Source of the DNA: Micromonospora sp. NBC_01699
Lineage (GTDB): Bacteria; Actinomycetota; Actinomycetes; Mycobacteriales; Micromonosporaceae
Length of the DNA: 64,000 nucleotides
Assembly (NCBI RefSeq): GCF_036250065.1
Contig: NZ_CP109199.1
Coordinates: 3,410,001-3,474,000 of the forward strand
Reading direction: 5' to 3'
Within the stretch, counting starts at the first letter, position 1; each line of letters begins with the position of its first letter. Shown here one piece after another: positions 8,051 through 16,084 of the stretch. The translations under genes were made by a program, and so were the position numbers. Below the pieces are notes generated by a model that made no database searches, was not told where the DNA came from, and worked only from the letters and a program-made list of their open reading frames with translations.

Positions 8051-8695
8051 GTGAACCAGGTCCCCGCCGATCCGACAGTCCTTCACCCGATTCCCGGCCA
8101 GCGGCGGGTGGTGTTGCTGAAGCCGCTGGTGACCTCCGAGCTGATCGATGTCGGGGACTACACCTACTACGACGACCCCGACGATCCCACAGCTTTCGAG
8201 ACCCGCAACGTGCTGTACCACTACGGTCCGGAACGGCTGGTCATCGGCAAGTTCTGCGCGCTGGGAACCGGGGTGCGGTTCGTCATGAACGGCGCCAACC
8301 ATCGGATGGACGGCCCCTCCACCTTTCCGTTCCCCATCATGGGCGGATCCTGGGCCGCGCACTTCGACCTGCTCACCGGCCTACCCGGTCGCGGTGACAC
8401 CATTGTCGGCAACGACGTCTGGTTCGGTTACGACTCCATGGTGATGCCCGGCGTACGGATCGGGCACGGCGCGATCGTCGCCTCCGGTGCCGTTGTCGTC
8501 GACGACGTTCCCGACTACGGCATCGTCGGCGGCAACCCGGCCAGACTTCTCCGGACCCGCCACGACAGCGACGACATCGCCCGCCTCCTGGAAGTGGCCT
8601 GGTGGGACTGGCCGGCCGAGCACATCACCGAGCACCTCCGGGTCATCATGTCCGGTACCGTCGACGATCTCGTCAAGCTCGCTCCGGGAACCTGA
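8051..8695 (+). CDS. Vat-like xenobiotic O-acetyltransferase
   Basis: This 214-residue protein has a left-handed beta-helix made of hexapeptide repeats (VIGKFCALGTGVRF, IVGNDVWFGYDSMVMPGVRI, GAIVASGAVVVDDV, IVGGNPARLL). It carries the conserved GANHRMDG loop, whose His84 matches the catalytic His of streptogramin A and chloramphenicol xenobiotic acetyltransferases. Length and motif order fit the Vat/CatB family, which moves acetyl from acetyl-CoA to a drug hydroxyl. The GTG start is chosen from alignment with the family. Substrate is unknown; many homologues have never been tested for resistance. Confidence 0.85.
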   Translation: MNQVPADPTVLHPIPGQRRVVLLKPLVTSELIDVGDYTYYDDPDDPTAFETRNVLYHYGPERLVIGKFCALGTGVRFVMNGANHRMDGPSTFPFPIMGGSWAAHFDLLTGLPGRGDTIVGNDVWFGYDSMVMPGVRIGHGAIVASGAVVVDDVPDYGIVGGNPARLLRTRHDSDDIARLLEVAWWDWPAEHITEHLRVIMSGTVDDLVKLAPGT

Positions 8696-8737
8696 CCGAC
8701 CCCATCCCCGGCCCACGTCGGGCCGGGCGCGCGCTTT

Positions 8738-8766
8738 GATTCCGGCCTGTTGTGGCGCCCGGAATC
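8738..8766 (+). terminator. Possible terminator after the acetyltransferase
   Basis: GATTCCGG (8738-8745) pairs with CCGGAATC (8759-8766) around a 13-base loop, 42 bases after the stop. The stem is short, so confidence is limited. Confidence 0.4.
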
Positions 8767-9164
8767 GGTAGGTTGCCGGAAATCGAGGCGTCCTGTTCGG
8801 CCCGCGGCCGACCCGGATCACGAACAGTGGATCCGGGTGAAATCGTTTCACGGACTCCATCATCTGAGGTGATGTCCCCGGAACGGTCCCGGTAGAAAGA
8901 TTGCCAGGGACTCGGGGAGGTTGCGTTGGCTATCGATGACGTGTATGGGCGCACCACCGGTGTGGGCGTACCGAACGAATGACGGGCGATGGTCGGTCGG
9001 ACGGCCTGTGCCTCGCGGGTGGATGACGGGCGCTCGTACGAGCGGTCGAATCCCCGCCACGAACGAGACGGTGTACGTCGACGACCGACGGCAGATCACC
9101 AATCGCGATGCTTCTCGTCCGTCAGGTTCCAATCGAAATAAAACGCGTTCCGCTGTACCGGTGG
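8767..9164. other. Intergenic stretch without a recognised gene
   Basis: No reading frame here has both codon bias and a ribosome binding site. The region leads into the VWA remnant and may hold further decayed sequence, but nothing recognisable was seen. Confidence 0.5.
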
Positions 9165-9390
9165 AAGGGGAGCGGTCGCGCGGGAGGTCCCGCCCGACGC
9201 GGTCGAACCGATCCGGGTGGCCGTCGCGGTCGACGAGTCCGGCAGCCATCAACCAGGGCATCGCCTTCCTGTCCACCGTCGACGACAGCCGCCCACGGGT
9301 GCTGCTCCTGCTCACCGACGGGGAACTCGACGTGCGCGGCCACACCTACTACGGCGGCGACCCCGACGACCACGAGATCCCGAAAAGCGC
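9165..9390 (+). pseudogene. VWA-domain protein remnant
   Basis: Frame one encodes EVPPDAVEPIRVAVAVDESGS, the start of a VWA domain with its DxSxS metal site (about 9185-9245). The sequence then jumps, with deletion and frameshift, to AAINQGIAFLSTVDDSRPRV and LLLLTDGELDVRG, which is the later TDG strand of a VWA domain. The middle of the domain is gone and there is no start. It ends against the M64 terminator. Confidence 0.6.
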
Positions 9391-9426
9391 GGGTGGTGGG
9401 TCGGCCCGGGAGCCGACCCACCACCC
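9391..9426 (-). terminator. Terminator after the M64 peptidase gene
   Basis: A perfect 15-bp inverted repeat (9391-9405 and 9412-9426, GGGTGGTGGGTCGGC and its complement) with a six-base loop lies 25 bases after the minus-strand stop. Confidence 0.75.
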
Positions 9427-9451
9427 ACCACCCGGCACACGACGGCGCCGG

Positions 9452-12040
9452 TCAGAGCCGGGCGCAGTCGCCGCTCTTCGAACCGTTCACCCTGTTCGGC
9501 GCGCCGAAGTCCCGCACCGGCGCGCTGTTGCCCGAGCAGCTCAGCGAACCGTTGAACCGGTTGCCGACCAGCACCGGACCGTACGCGCCGGCGAGCCGGC
9601 TGTAGCGTTCGTTCGCGGAGACCTGGGTGTTGCCGGAGAGCGCGAGCGCCCCGTTGAAAGTGGTCCCGGCGACGGTCAGGTCACGGGTGGTGCCGGTGAT
9701 CTGGGCCGCGCCGTTCAGGCTGGAACCGAACATCTGTACCGCCTGCGCCCCGGCGGACACCAGGGTCCCGTTGATCGAGCTGTCCCGGACCACCAGCGAG
9801 GCCCCGGCGCGTACGGTCACCGACCCGTTCACCTGCGCGTTGGTCAGGCAGGTCACGCCCTGCTCGACGACGACCCGTGACTGGCGTCCGGTCAGCGTCG
9901 TCGTGCACGTCGGCGAGGATCCCGGCAGCACGGTGGCCCGGTAGCTCTCCGCCGTGCCGATGTTGCCGGCCGGGTCGATCGCCCGGTGCTCGACCAGGTG
10001 GGTGCCGAAGCCGGGAACGAACCCGCCGCTCGGGTGGTCGTCGGGCAACGTCTGCTCGAACGTGGCCCGGGACAGCCCGCCGGTGCCGAGGTTGCCGTAC
10101 GTCAGCGCCTTCACGTTGGTACCGGAGTGCCGGAACTGGAACGGTGACGCCGGCATCGGCTGCTCGGGGAACCCGAAGTAGTTGAACCAGCCGTCGTTGT
10201 CCAGGCGGAGCTGACCGACGACGTACCGCTTCTCGTCGTATCCGCTCTGGTCGTCGCGCGGATCCAGCCACATGTCCCACCCGTCGAAGTAGACCGGGTG
10301 TTCCACCGCGCCGGGCAGCGTGGTCAGCGGCGCCGACAACGTACGCGGTGCGGTCGGCAGCGCGTGGTCGACCGTCCACTCGACCCGGTCGGAGACACCC
10401 GGCGCGGCCGGGTCGGACACCGTCGCGACCAGCCGGTGGGTGCCCGGCGTCAGCCTCAGCGCGCCGAGGTCGAGGGTCCGCCGGTTGTCCGGGTTCGGCA
10501 CCGCCGTGCCGTCGAGCGACCAGGTCACGTCGAGGATCCGGTCGGTCGGGTGGTTCGTCTCCACGAACACGACCTCGTCACCGGCGACCGGCTGGGTGGC
10601 GATCGTCGCCGAGGTGATCTCGGCGGCGGGTGCCGACGGGGTGGCGGTCGTGTCGCCGACCACCCACTGGCGGGTCTGCACGAACCGGGGTCCGTTGTAG
10701 CCGGAGTCCGAGGCGGTGTTGTTGGTCGACGGGTTGCGTACCCAGTCGGTTCCCTCCGGGCCGACCGGGTCGCGTACCTCGACGTGCACGACCGTGCCGG
10801 CGGGCAGGTTCAGCGGACCGAGGTCGAGGCTGCGGTTGTTGTCCGTGTCCAGCACGGTGCCGTCCGGTCCGCCGACCCGCCAGGTGACCCGCAGTTCGTG
10901 GTAGCGCGGCTGCCCGGTCTCGACCCACAGCACCCCGTCGCGGGGTACGGTGCCGAGCGGCGTCTGCCGGAGGTTCATCTGCCCGGCGTTACGCATGCCG
11001 GTGATCCGGGCGACCATGTTCTCCCGGCCGATCTGGTCCAGGTCGAACCCGATCCACCGCATCATCGAGTGCTCGCTCGGGCGGCGCTGGCCGCACGGGT
11101 ACGAGCCGCCGCCCTCGTGCAGCCCGATCGTGCCGCCGGACAGGCTCTCCTCGCCGAGCCAGCGGAACCACTTGTGCTGGTCGGCGGTCATCTTCTGTTC
11201 GTCGGTGTAGACCGTGTGGTGGAAGCTGCCCGGCTCGTTGCCGGTGTAGCAGTTGCGGACCACGTCACGGGAGCTGTACGGGTACTCGTCGGCCAGCGTG
11301 CCGAGCGAGTGACCCAGCTCGTGCAGCGAGATCAGCGGTCCCTGCGGCGAGCCGCCGGAGGTGGTCGCGTTCGTGCCGCCGATGCCGCCGTAGGTGAACG
11401 TGTTGAAGATGGCCAGCGACTGCACGTTCTGCGAGGTACGCGGGATGCCGAGCACCGGAGCCACGTACGTGTCCATGATCCGGTTGTACGCCTGGTTGCC
11501 GGTCTCGCAGGGGTTCACCCCCGGCGGATAGTAGGCGGCGAAGCTCTGGCAGTTCAGCGGCGCCCCGCCGTACACGGTGCCCCGCGACAGCGGGTCCCGA
11601 CAACCGTCCTGGTAGATCATTCGCAGCGCGGTGTTCTTCGCGTCGATCGGTCCCTCGCGCTCGCCGGTGTCCCGGACCGTCCCGTCCGGGTTGCGGACCC
11701 GTCCGTCCGGATCGCAGCGGACGCCGTAGTCGATCGAGGCGAGTTCGACGGCGTAGACGTTGATGTAGTCGCGGTACGTCCGGAACGGCTCGGTGGCCCA
11801 CATGACCGCGAGGTTGCGGTCGACGTCGGCGAAGAAGAGGCTCTGCTGGTCCGCCTGGTAGCCGTCACCCATGATGACCAGGTTGAGCCGCTCGGTGGTC
11901 GGGCCGGTGACCTGGATCGGATGGACCTTCGGTTCCGGCAGCGGGGCCGCCTCCTGCGCCAGCGACGCCGGGGCGGGACCGGCGACCAGCAGACCGGCCG
12001 CCAGACCCACCACCGCGAGAGTTGCTTTCCACCGTCTCAC
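9452..12040 (-). CDS. Secreted M64 family metallopeptidase with C-terminal beta-rich extension
   Basis: The 862-residue protein starts at GTG 12040 with GAGGTGA upstream (a GTG at 12049 is possible). A signal peptide (about 1-29, ending PASLAQ) leads to an M64-type catalytic domain. LNLVIMGDGYQ is typical of the family, and the zinc motif HELGHSLGTLADEY has H240, E241 and H244. Residues about 370-610 hold two similar beta-sandwich units, each with a DVTWSLDG/RVTWRVGG-like strand and LDLG repeats. The last 150 residues form short repeats (NGSVTVRAGASL, NGTLVSAGAQ, NGALALSGNTQ) that look like a beta-solenoid ending in a Cys pair. Family members include IgA-cleaving peptidases; the substrate here is unknown. 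Confidence 0.88.
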   Translation of the reverse strand: MRRWKATLAVVGLAAGLLVAGPAPASLAQEAAPLPEPKVHPIQVTGPTTERLNLVIMGDGYQADQQSLFFADVDRNLAVMWATEPFRTYRDYINVYAVELASIDYGVRCDPDGRVRNPDGTVRDTGEREGPIDAKNTALRMIYQDGCRDPLSRGTVYGGAPLNCQSFAAYYPPGVNPCETGNQAYNRIMDTYVAPVLGIPRTSQNVQSLAIFNTFTYGGIGGTNATTSGGSPQGPLISLHELGHSLGTLADEYPYSSRDVVRNCYTGNEPGSFHHTVYTDEQKMTADQHKWFRWLGEESLSGGTIGLHEGGGSYPCGQRRPSEHSMMRWIGFDLDQIGRENMVARITGMRNAGQMNLRQTPLGTVPRDGVLWVETGQPRYHELRVTWRVGGPDGTVLDTDNNRSLDLGPLNLPAGTVVHVEVRDPVGPEGTDWVRNPSTNNTASDSGYNGPRFVQTRQWVVGDTTATPSAPAAEITSATIATQPVAGDEVVFVETNHPTDRILDVTWSLDGTAVPNPDNRRTLDLGALRLTPGTHRLVATVSDPAAPGVSDRVEWTVDHALPTAPRTLSAPLTTLPGAVEHPVYFDGWDMWLDPRDDQSGYDEKRYVVGQLRLDNDGWFNYFGFPEQPMPASPFQFRHSGTNVKALTYGNLGTGGLSRATFEQTLPDDHPSGGFVPGFGTHLVEHRAIDPAGNIGTAESYRATVLPGSSPTCTTTLTGRQSRVVVEQGVTCLTNAQVNGSVTVRAGASLVVRDSSINGTLVSAGAQAVQMFGSSLNGAAQITGTTRDLTVAGTTFNGALALSGNTQVSANERYSRLAGAYGPVLVGNRFNGSLSCSGNSAPVRDFGAPNRVNGSKSGDCARL

Positions 12041-12416
12041 AAGCTTCACCTCACCTCTCAGGTGCCGGCACGACGTCCGGCACTCGACCGGGAACCGCAC
12101 CGTCGCCTGATGGCCCGACCGCCGCCGCGATTCCCCGCCATCGATCCAAGGTCGACCGACGGTATCCGCCGGTCTCGATCGGCGGCACCGGACACCTGAC
12201 GGAAGTTCGGCCGCCATGATCCGTCCAACGTCGCAACCGGTCGGCGACAACGCCGACGTGGACGAGCCCCGCGTCGGCGTGCGGGCGCGACTGGCGTGGG
12301 GTCGGGTCGGGCGCGACTTGCGTGGGGTCGGGTCGGAACGGACGATCCTGGTCGTGGGCCCTGGGCCCCGCCTCGCGACCGCGCCGCCGAGCGTCATCAG
12401 CCGATAGCATCGCTGC
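12041..12416. other. Intergenic region upstream of the M64 gene
   Basis: These 376 bases separate the minus-strand M64 gene from the plus-strand DUF1272 gene and must hold both promoters. Apart from a 26-bp tandem duplication listed separately, no gene or strong hairpin was seen. Confidence 0.5.
12285..12336. repeat. 26-bp tandem duplication
   Basis: Two adjacent 26-bp units (12285-12310 and 12311-12336) differ at one base. Each reads GCGCGACTGG, or GCGCGACTTG in the second, followed by CGTGGGGTCGGGTCGG. It lies 80-130 bases upstream of the DUF1272 start. Confidence 0.8.
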
Positions 12417-12602
12417 ATGGCGCTTGAGATGCGTACGGTATGCGAACGCTGCGACGCACCGCTGCCGGCCGACGGGCCGGCGATGATTTGCAGCTATGAG
12501 TGCACCTTCTGCCCGGCGTGCAGTGAGCAGCTCGGGGGGATCTGTCCTAACTGTGCCGGCGAGCAGGTGTCCCGGCCTCGGCGGACGATTCGGACAGCCT
12601 GA
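12417..12602 (+). CDS. DUF1272 small zinc-ribbon protein
   Basis: This 61-residue protein has six cysteines in a zinc-ribbon-like layout (CERC near the start, then CSYECTFCPACSEQLGGICPNC) and matches the DUF1272 family in length and in the ECTFCPAC core. The family has no known role. It is monocistronic and ends before a strong terminator. Confidence 0.85.
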   Translation: MALEMRTVCERCDAPLPADGPAMICSYECTFCPACSEQLGGICPNCAGEQVSRPRRTIRTA

Positions 12603-12674
12603 AAGCCGCCTTCCGGGATGGCCGGTGTCGTCGCGCCGGTGGCGCCGCACAGCCGGTTGGCGCAGCACAGACCG

Positions 12675-12715
12675 CCTCCGGCGGAATGGTGTTCGGAGCA
12701 TCATTCCGCCGGAGG
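12675..12715 (+). terminator. Strong hairpin after DUF1272
   Basis: A perfect 13-bp inverted repeat (CCTCCGGCGGAAT at 12675-12687, complement at 12703-12715) with a 15-base loop lies 72 bases after the stop. Confidence 0.7.
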
Positions 12716-12730
12716 TCTCGGGCTGCCGTG

Positions 12731-12754
12731 GTCACCCCGTCAAACGGGGGTGAC
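12731..12754 (-). terminator. Terminator immediately after the 22-residue peptide gene
   Basis: GTCACCCC (12731-12738) pairs with GGGGTGAC (12747-12754) around an eight-base loop. It begins eight bases beyond the peptide gene stop on the minus strand, which supports a short independent transcript. Confidence 0.6.
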
Positions 12755-12762
12755 CGTCGCGA

Positions 12763-12831
12763 TTATTCCGCGACGACGAACTGGGCGTCGCTGACTACGA
12801 ACTGCGCGTCGCTGACCACGATCTTGGACAT
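12763..12831 (-). CDS. 22-residue peptide with tandem VVSDAQF heptads, candidate precursor or signal peptide
   Basis: A perfect GGAGGTGA six bases upstream of ATG (12831) opens a 22-codon frame ending in TAA at 12763. The peptide is MSKI, then VVSDAQF twice in tandem, then VVAE. Third codon positions are almost all G or C, as in real genes here, and a terminator follows. The leader (GGAGGTGAATATG) closely resembles that of the divergent acyl-CoA ligase gene (GAGGAGTGAATATG at 13047-13060). No known peptide family was recognised. It could be a minimal RiPP precursor, a signalling peptide or a leader peptide; proximity to P450, methyltransferase and ligase genes favours the first, by inference only. 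Confidence 0.55.
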   Translation of the reverse strand: MSKIVVSDAQFVVSDAQFVVAE

Positions 12832-12841
12832 ATTCACCTCC

Positions 12842-13057
12842 AACCGTTGTGGGCAATATAAAGCACTTCTCGGCCCGCTGGGAAGCGATGATTTTCGATC
12901 ATGATCAGGTCGCCGACCATGGGTAATGCGCTTTGTGACAGTTGAAAAAACTGTGGTGAGGGTGGGCGGGGCCGTCGACCGTATAGGTATTGCGACCGTC
13001 ACGGCACGAGGCCACTGCGGACGCTATTGGCTGTCTCCGGTCGACCGAGGAGTGAAT
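12842..13057. promoter_or_regulatory. Divergent control region of the peptide and ligase genes
   Basis: This 216-bp region is AT-richer than its surroundings. For the peptide, a TTTATATT -10-like element on the minus strand lies about 13-20 bases upstream of the Shine-Dalgarno. For the ligase, TATAGGT near 13001 is a possible -10. Inverted repeats ACAGTT-gaaaa-AACTGT (12937-12953) and GATCATGATC (about 12897-12906) could bind a regulator. These elements were judged by eye only. Confidence 0.4.
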
Positions 13058-14677
13058 ATGGACAAAGGCTCGTCTATCCCGGAAAACTACGTCGCGCGCG
13101 GTCTGGAACTCTTCGCCGGGTACGGCGACCGCGAGGCGCTGGTGGGCGGGGACCGCAGGCTGACCTACGCCGAGCTCGGGGCCGCTGTCGTGGAGCTCGC
13201 CACCAAGCTGCGCCACCACGGGGTACGGCCGGGCAGCGCCGTACTGATGATGCTGGGCAACCCGCCCGAGGCGCCGATCACCCAGCTGGCGCTGCACCTG
13301 CTCGGTTGCCGCACCATCTGGATCATGCCGGGCAATCCCGAGCGCCTGTTCGAGGAGTACGTGCGGCTGCTGGGTGAGTCGGACGTCCTGATCTACGACC
13401 ACCGCAGCCACGCCGACAACGGTCGTGACCTGAGCGCCATCAACCCGCTGGTCCCGGCGCTCTGTTTCGGAGCCGGTGGGGTCGGGCCGGACCTGCTCGC
13501 GCCGCTGCCGTCCGACGCCGCGCCGCTGGACCTCGGTGACGTGCTCACCGAGCCGGAGTCGGTCTTCCAGACCAGCGGCACCACGGGCACGCCGAAGCTC
13601 GTACACCATCGCAACAGCTTCTTCGCCCAGGCCCAGGCGCTGGCGCTGGCGTACCGGGACTCGGGGATGCCGTCCCTGCGGCAGTACTCGATCTCCCCGT
13701 TCTGGGCGGTCAGCGGCCAGATGACCGCGTTTCTGGTGATCTTCGGCGGCGGGCTGCTGGTGCTCGGCGAGACCTGGGACCCGGAGGAGTTCCTGGACAC
13801 CATCGAGCGGGAGAAGATCAACGGTACGTTCGTCTCGCCGGCCATGTTCTACCAGCTGCTCGACCACCCGGCGACGGCCACCGCCGACACGTCCAGCCTG
13901 TTCATGTTCAACATCGGCGGCGCCGGGGCCAGCCCGGCCCGGCTGCGCGAGGGCATCGAGCGGTTCGGGCCGGTGCTGCGCATCATCTACGGGCTCAGCG
14001 AGTCCACGATGATCACCACCCAGCCGGGTCTGCGGGTCGACCCCGAGCACCCGGAGCGCGTCGGCTCGGTCGGCACCGCCTACGGCGACGTACGGATCGA
14101 GGTGCGCGCCGAGGACATGACAACCGTGCTGCCGGTCGGCGAGATCGGCGAGGTGTGGATCCGCAGCAACCTCAACATGGCCGGTTACTGGGGCCAGCCG
14201 GAGCTCACCGCGCAGACCATGGTCGACGGCTGGATCCGGACCCGCGACCTCGGCCACGCCGACGCCGACGGGTACATCTATCTCGTCGACCGGATCCAGG
14301 ACGTGATCATCACCGGCCTGGGCGCCCGGAAGATCCACTCCAGGGTGGTGGAGGACGTCATTGCCACCCACCCGCAGGTCCGCTCGGCGGCGGTCATCGG
14401 CGTGCCGGACCCGATGCTCGGCCAGGTGGTGCACGCGTACGTCATCGCCGCCGACCGTAGCGAGGTCACCGGCGAGGAGATCAGCGCACTGGTCGCCGAC
14501 AGCCTGATCAGGGCGGCCGCACCCAGGACCGTGGAGTTCGTGGACTCGCTGCCGCTCACCCGCTCGGGCAAGGTGGACAAGAAGGCACTGCGCGGCGCGT
14601 ACCTGGCCGCGCACGATCTGCCCGAGGGCGTGCTGCTCGAACACGTGGCGGTGGCGGCGGGCCGGGACAGCGCATGA
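13058..14677 (+). CDS. Acyl-CoA synthetase / AMP-dependent ligase
   Basis: The 539-residue ANL-superfamily enzyme would activate a carboxylic acid as acyl-AMP and then transfer it to CoA or another thiol. Visible motifs are the P-loop TSGTTGTPK (172-180), YGLSE (311-315), a TRDLGHAD hinge block and the C-terminal catalytic lysine in LTRSGKVDK (Lys505). The start at ATG 13058 has GAGGAG upstream. No carrier protein is fused or adjacent, so CoA is the probable acceptor. It overlaps the MFS gene by four bases, and together they face away from the peptide gene. It probably supplies the cluster's starter acid; substrate class (fatty or aromatic) cannot be decided by eye. Confidence 0.85.
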   Translation: MDKGSSIPENYVARGLELFAGYGDREALVGGDRRLTYAELGAAVVELATKLRHHGVRPGSAVLMMLGNPPEAPITQLALHLLGCRTIWIMPGNPERLFEEYVRLLGESDVLIYDHRSHADNGRDLSAINPLVPALCFGAGGVGPDLLAPLPSDAAPLDLGDVLTEPESVFQTSGTTGTPKLVHHRNSFFAQAQALALAYRDSGMPSLRQYSISPFWAVSGQMTAFLVIFGGGLLVLGETWDPEEFLDTIEREKINGTFVSPAMFYQLLDHPATATADTSSLFMFNIGGAGASPARLREGIERFGPVLRIIYGLSESTMITTQPGLRVDPEHPERVGSVGTAYGDVRIEVRAEDMTTVLPVGEIGEVWIRSNLNMAGYWGQPELTAQTMVDGWIRTRDLGHADADGYIYLVDRIQDVIITGLGARKIHSRVVEDVIATHPQVRSAAVIGVPDPMLGQVVHAYVIAADRSEVTGEEISALVADSLIRAAAPRTVEFVDSLPLTRSGKVDKKALRGAYLAAHDLPEGVLLEHVAVAAGRDSA

Positions 14678-15993
14678 GGGCGAAAGTCCCCTACCTCGCG
14701 CTGCTGGTCGCCGACACCCTGTCGACGCTGGGTAGCCGGATTTCCCTGCTGGCCATCCCGTGGCTGGTCTTCGTCACCACCGGCAGCCCCACCAAGATGG
14801 GCATCGCCGCCGCCGCCGAGATGCTGCCGTACGTCGTCACCGGGGTGTTCGCCGCGCCCCTGGCCGATCGGATCGGGCTGCGCCGCACCATCATCATCGC
14901 CAATGTCGGCAGCATGCTGGCGATGGCGGCGATCGCGGCGTGGAGCGAACTGGACTACCTGGTGCTGCTCGCGCTGGTCGCGATCGCCGGTGGGCTGCGC
15001 GGGATCGGCGACCGCTCCAAGAACGCCATCAACCGGCCGATCGCCAAGGCCGCCGGCATCCCGATCGTCCGGATGACGGCCCTGTACGAGGGGTTCACCC
15101 GGGCGGCCGGCCTGGTCGGGGCACCGCTGGGCGGTGTGCTGATCTACTGGCTCGGCGCGGCCGGGGCGATCTGGATCGACGCCGCCACGTTCGGGATCTG
15201 TGCACTGCTGATCATCATCTGGGTCAAGCCGCCCCCGCCGGAGCCCGTGCCGCCGAACGCGGACGGCACACCGGCGACCCCGCCGGCCAAGGAGCCGTAC
15301 TTCGTCGCGCTCAGGGGTGGGTTCGCGCACCTGGTCACCGACCGGCTGCTGTTCGCGCTGGTGCTGATGACGACCGTCACGAACCTGTTCACCCAGGCGG
15401 CGGCCGGGGTCTGGATCCCGCTGTGGGTCAACGACGTGCTGAAGTCCCCGGCGGCGCTCGGCCTGGTGGCGGGCGCGTTCGCGGCCGGCGCGACGCTGGG
15501 CAGCATCGGCTTCGTCCTGGTGGCCACGAAGGTGCCGCGCTACGCCACCTTCGTGATCGGGCTGATCATCGGCAGCGCGCCACGGTTCATCGTGATGGGC
15601 CTGAGCCACGACCTGACCCTGGTGCTGGTGGTGACCTTCCTCGCCGGCCTGTCCATGTCGGCGGTCAACCCGATCATCGGCGCGCTGATGTACGAGCGGG
15701 TCCCGATGGCGTTGCAGACCCGGGTGTTCGGCCTGGCGGCGGCGTTGTCGTTCATCGGCATCCCGCTGGGCGGGCTGCTCGGTGGATGGTCGGTCGACTG
15801 GCTCGGGCTCACCCCGGCGATCCTGACCGGCTCGGTGATCTTCCTGGCGATCAGTCTGGTCCCGTTGCTGTTCCGGGAGGGTTGGCGGGGCATCGCCGCT
15901 CCGGCGAAGGACCCCGACGCCCCGGCCACACCGGTACCGGACGCCGCCGCGACGCAGGCCGCGCCCCAACCCGCGGCCACCGGCCCCAGGTAG
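14674..15993 (+). CDS. MFS transporter, probable exporter of the cluster product
   Basis: The 439-residue protein has 12 predicted membrane helices, with the MFS loop LADRIGLRR between helices 2 and 3 and a central loop rich in Pro and Ala (about 187-205). It resembles single-component MFS exporters of the DHA3/MefA type (VADTLSTLGSRISLLAIPWL at the start). Translational coupling (ATGA) to the ligase makes it part of the same unit. Export of, or self-resistance to, the cluster product is the likely role. Confidence 0.82.
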   Translation: MRAKVPYLALLVADTLSTLGSRISLLAIPWLVFVTTGSPTKMGIAAAAEMLPYVVTGVFAAPLADRIGLRRTIIIANVGSMLAMAAIAAWSELDYLVLLALVAIAGGLRGIGDRSKNAINRPIAKAAGIPIVRMTALYEGFTRAAGLVGAPLGGVLIYWLGAAGAIWIDAATFGICALLIIIWVKPPPPEPVPPNADGTPATPPAKEPYFVALRGGFAHLVTDRLLFALVLMTTVTNLFTQAAAGVWIPLWVNDVLKSPAALGLVAGAFAAGATLGSIGFVLVATKVPRYATFVIGLIIGSAPRFIVMGLSHDLTLVLVVTFLAGLSMSAVNPIIGALMYERVPMALQTRVFGLAAALSFIGIPLGGLLGGWSVDWLGLTPAILTGSVIFLAISLVPLLFREGWRGIAAPAKDPDAPATPVPDAAATQAAPQPAATGPR

Positions 15994-16025
15994 CCGCGGG
16001 GCGGACCGGAACGTCGATCGAAGAG

Positions 16026-16057
16026 GGGCCGCGAACGGGTTTCCCCGTTCGCGGCCC
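16026..16057. terminator. Bidirectional terminator between convergent genes
   Basis: GGGCCGCGAACGGG (16026-16039) is perfectly complementary to 16044-16057 with a TTTC loop. It serves the MFS gene on the plus strand and the hydrolase on the minus strand. Confidence 0.8.
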
Positions 16058-16084
16058 TCGGTCGAGGTGGTCAGATCCTCCGGG

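Noticed and set aside
12763-13002. A 79-residue version of the peptide gene starting upstream at 13002
   Set aside because: The upstream part has poor codon bias and crosses the promoter region, while an ideal Shine-Dalgarno directly precedes the internal ATG at 12831.
12905-14644. Minus-strand frame opposite the acyl-CoA ligase
   Set aside because: Composition (His, Gly, Asp, Val-rich) and lack of motifs mark it as the antisense of the ligase.
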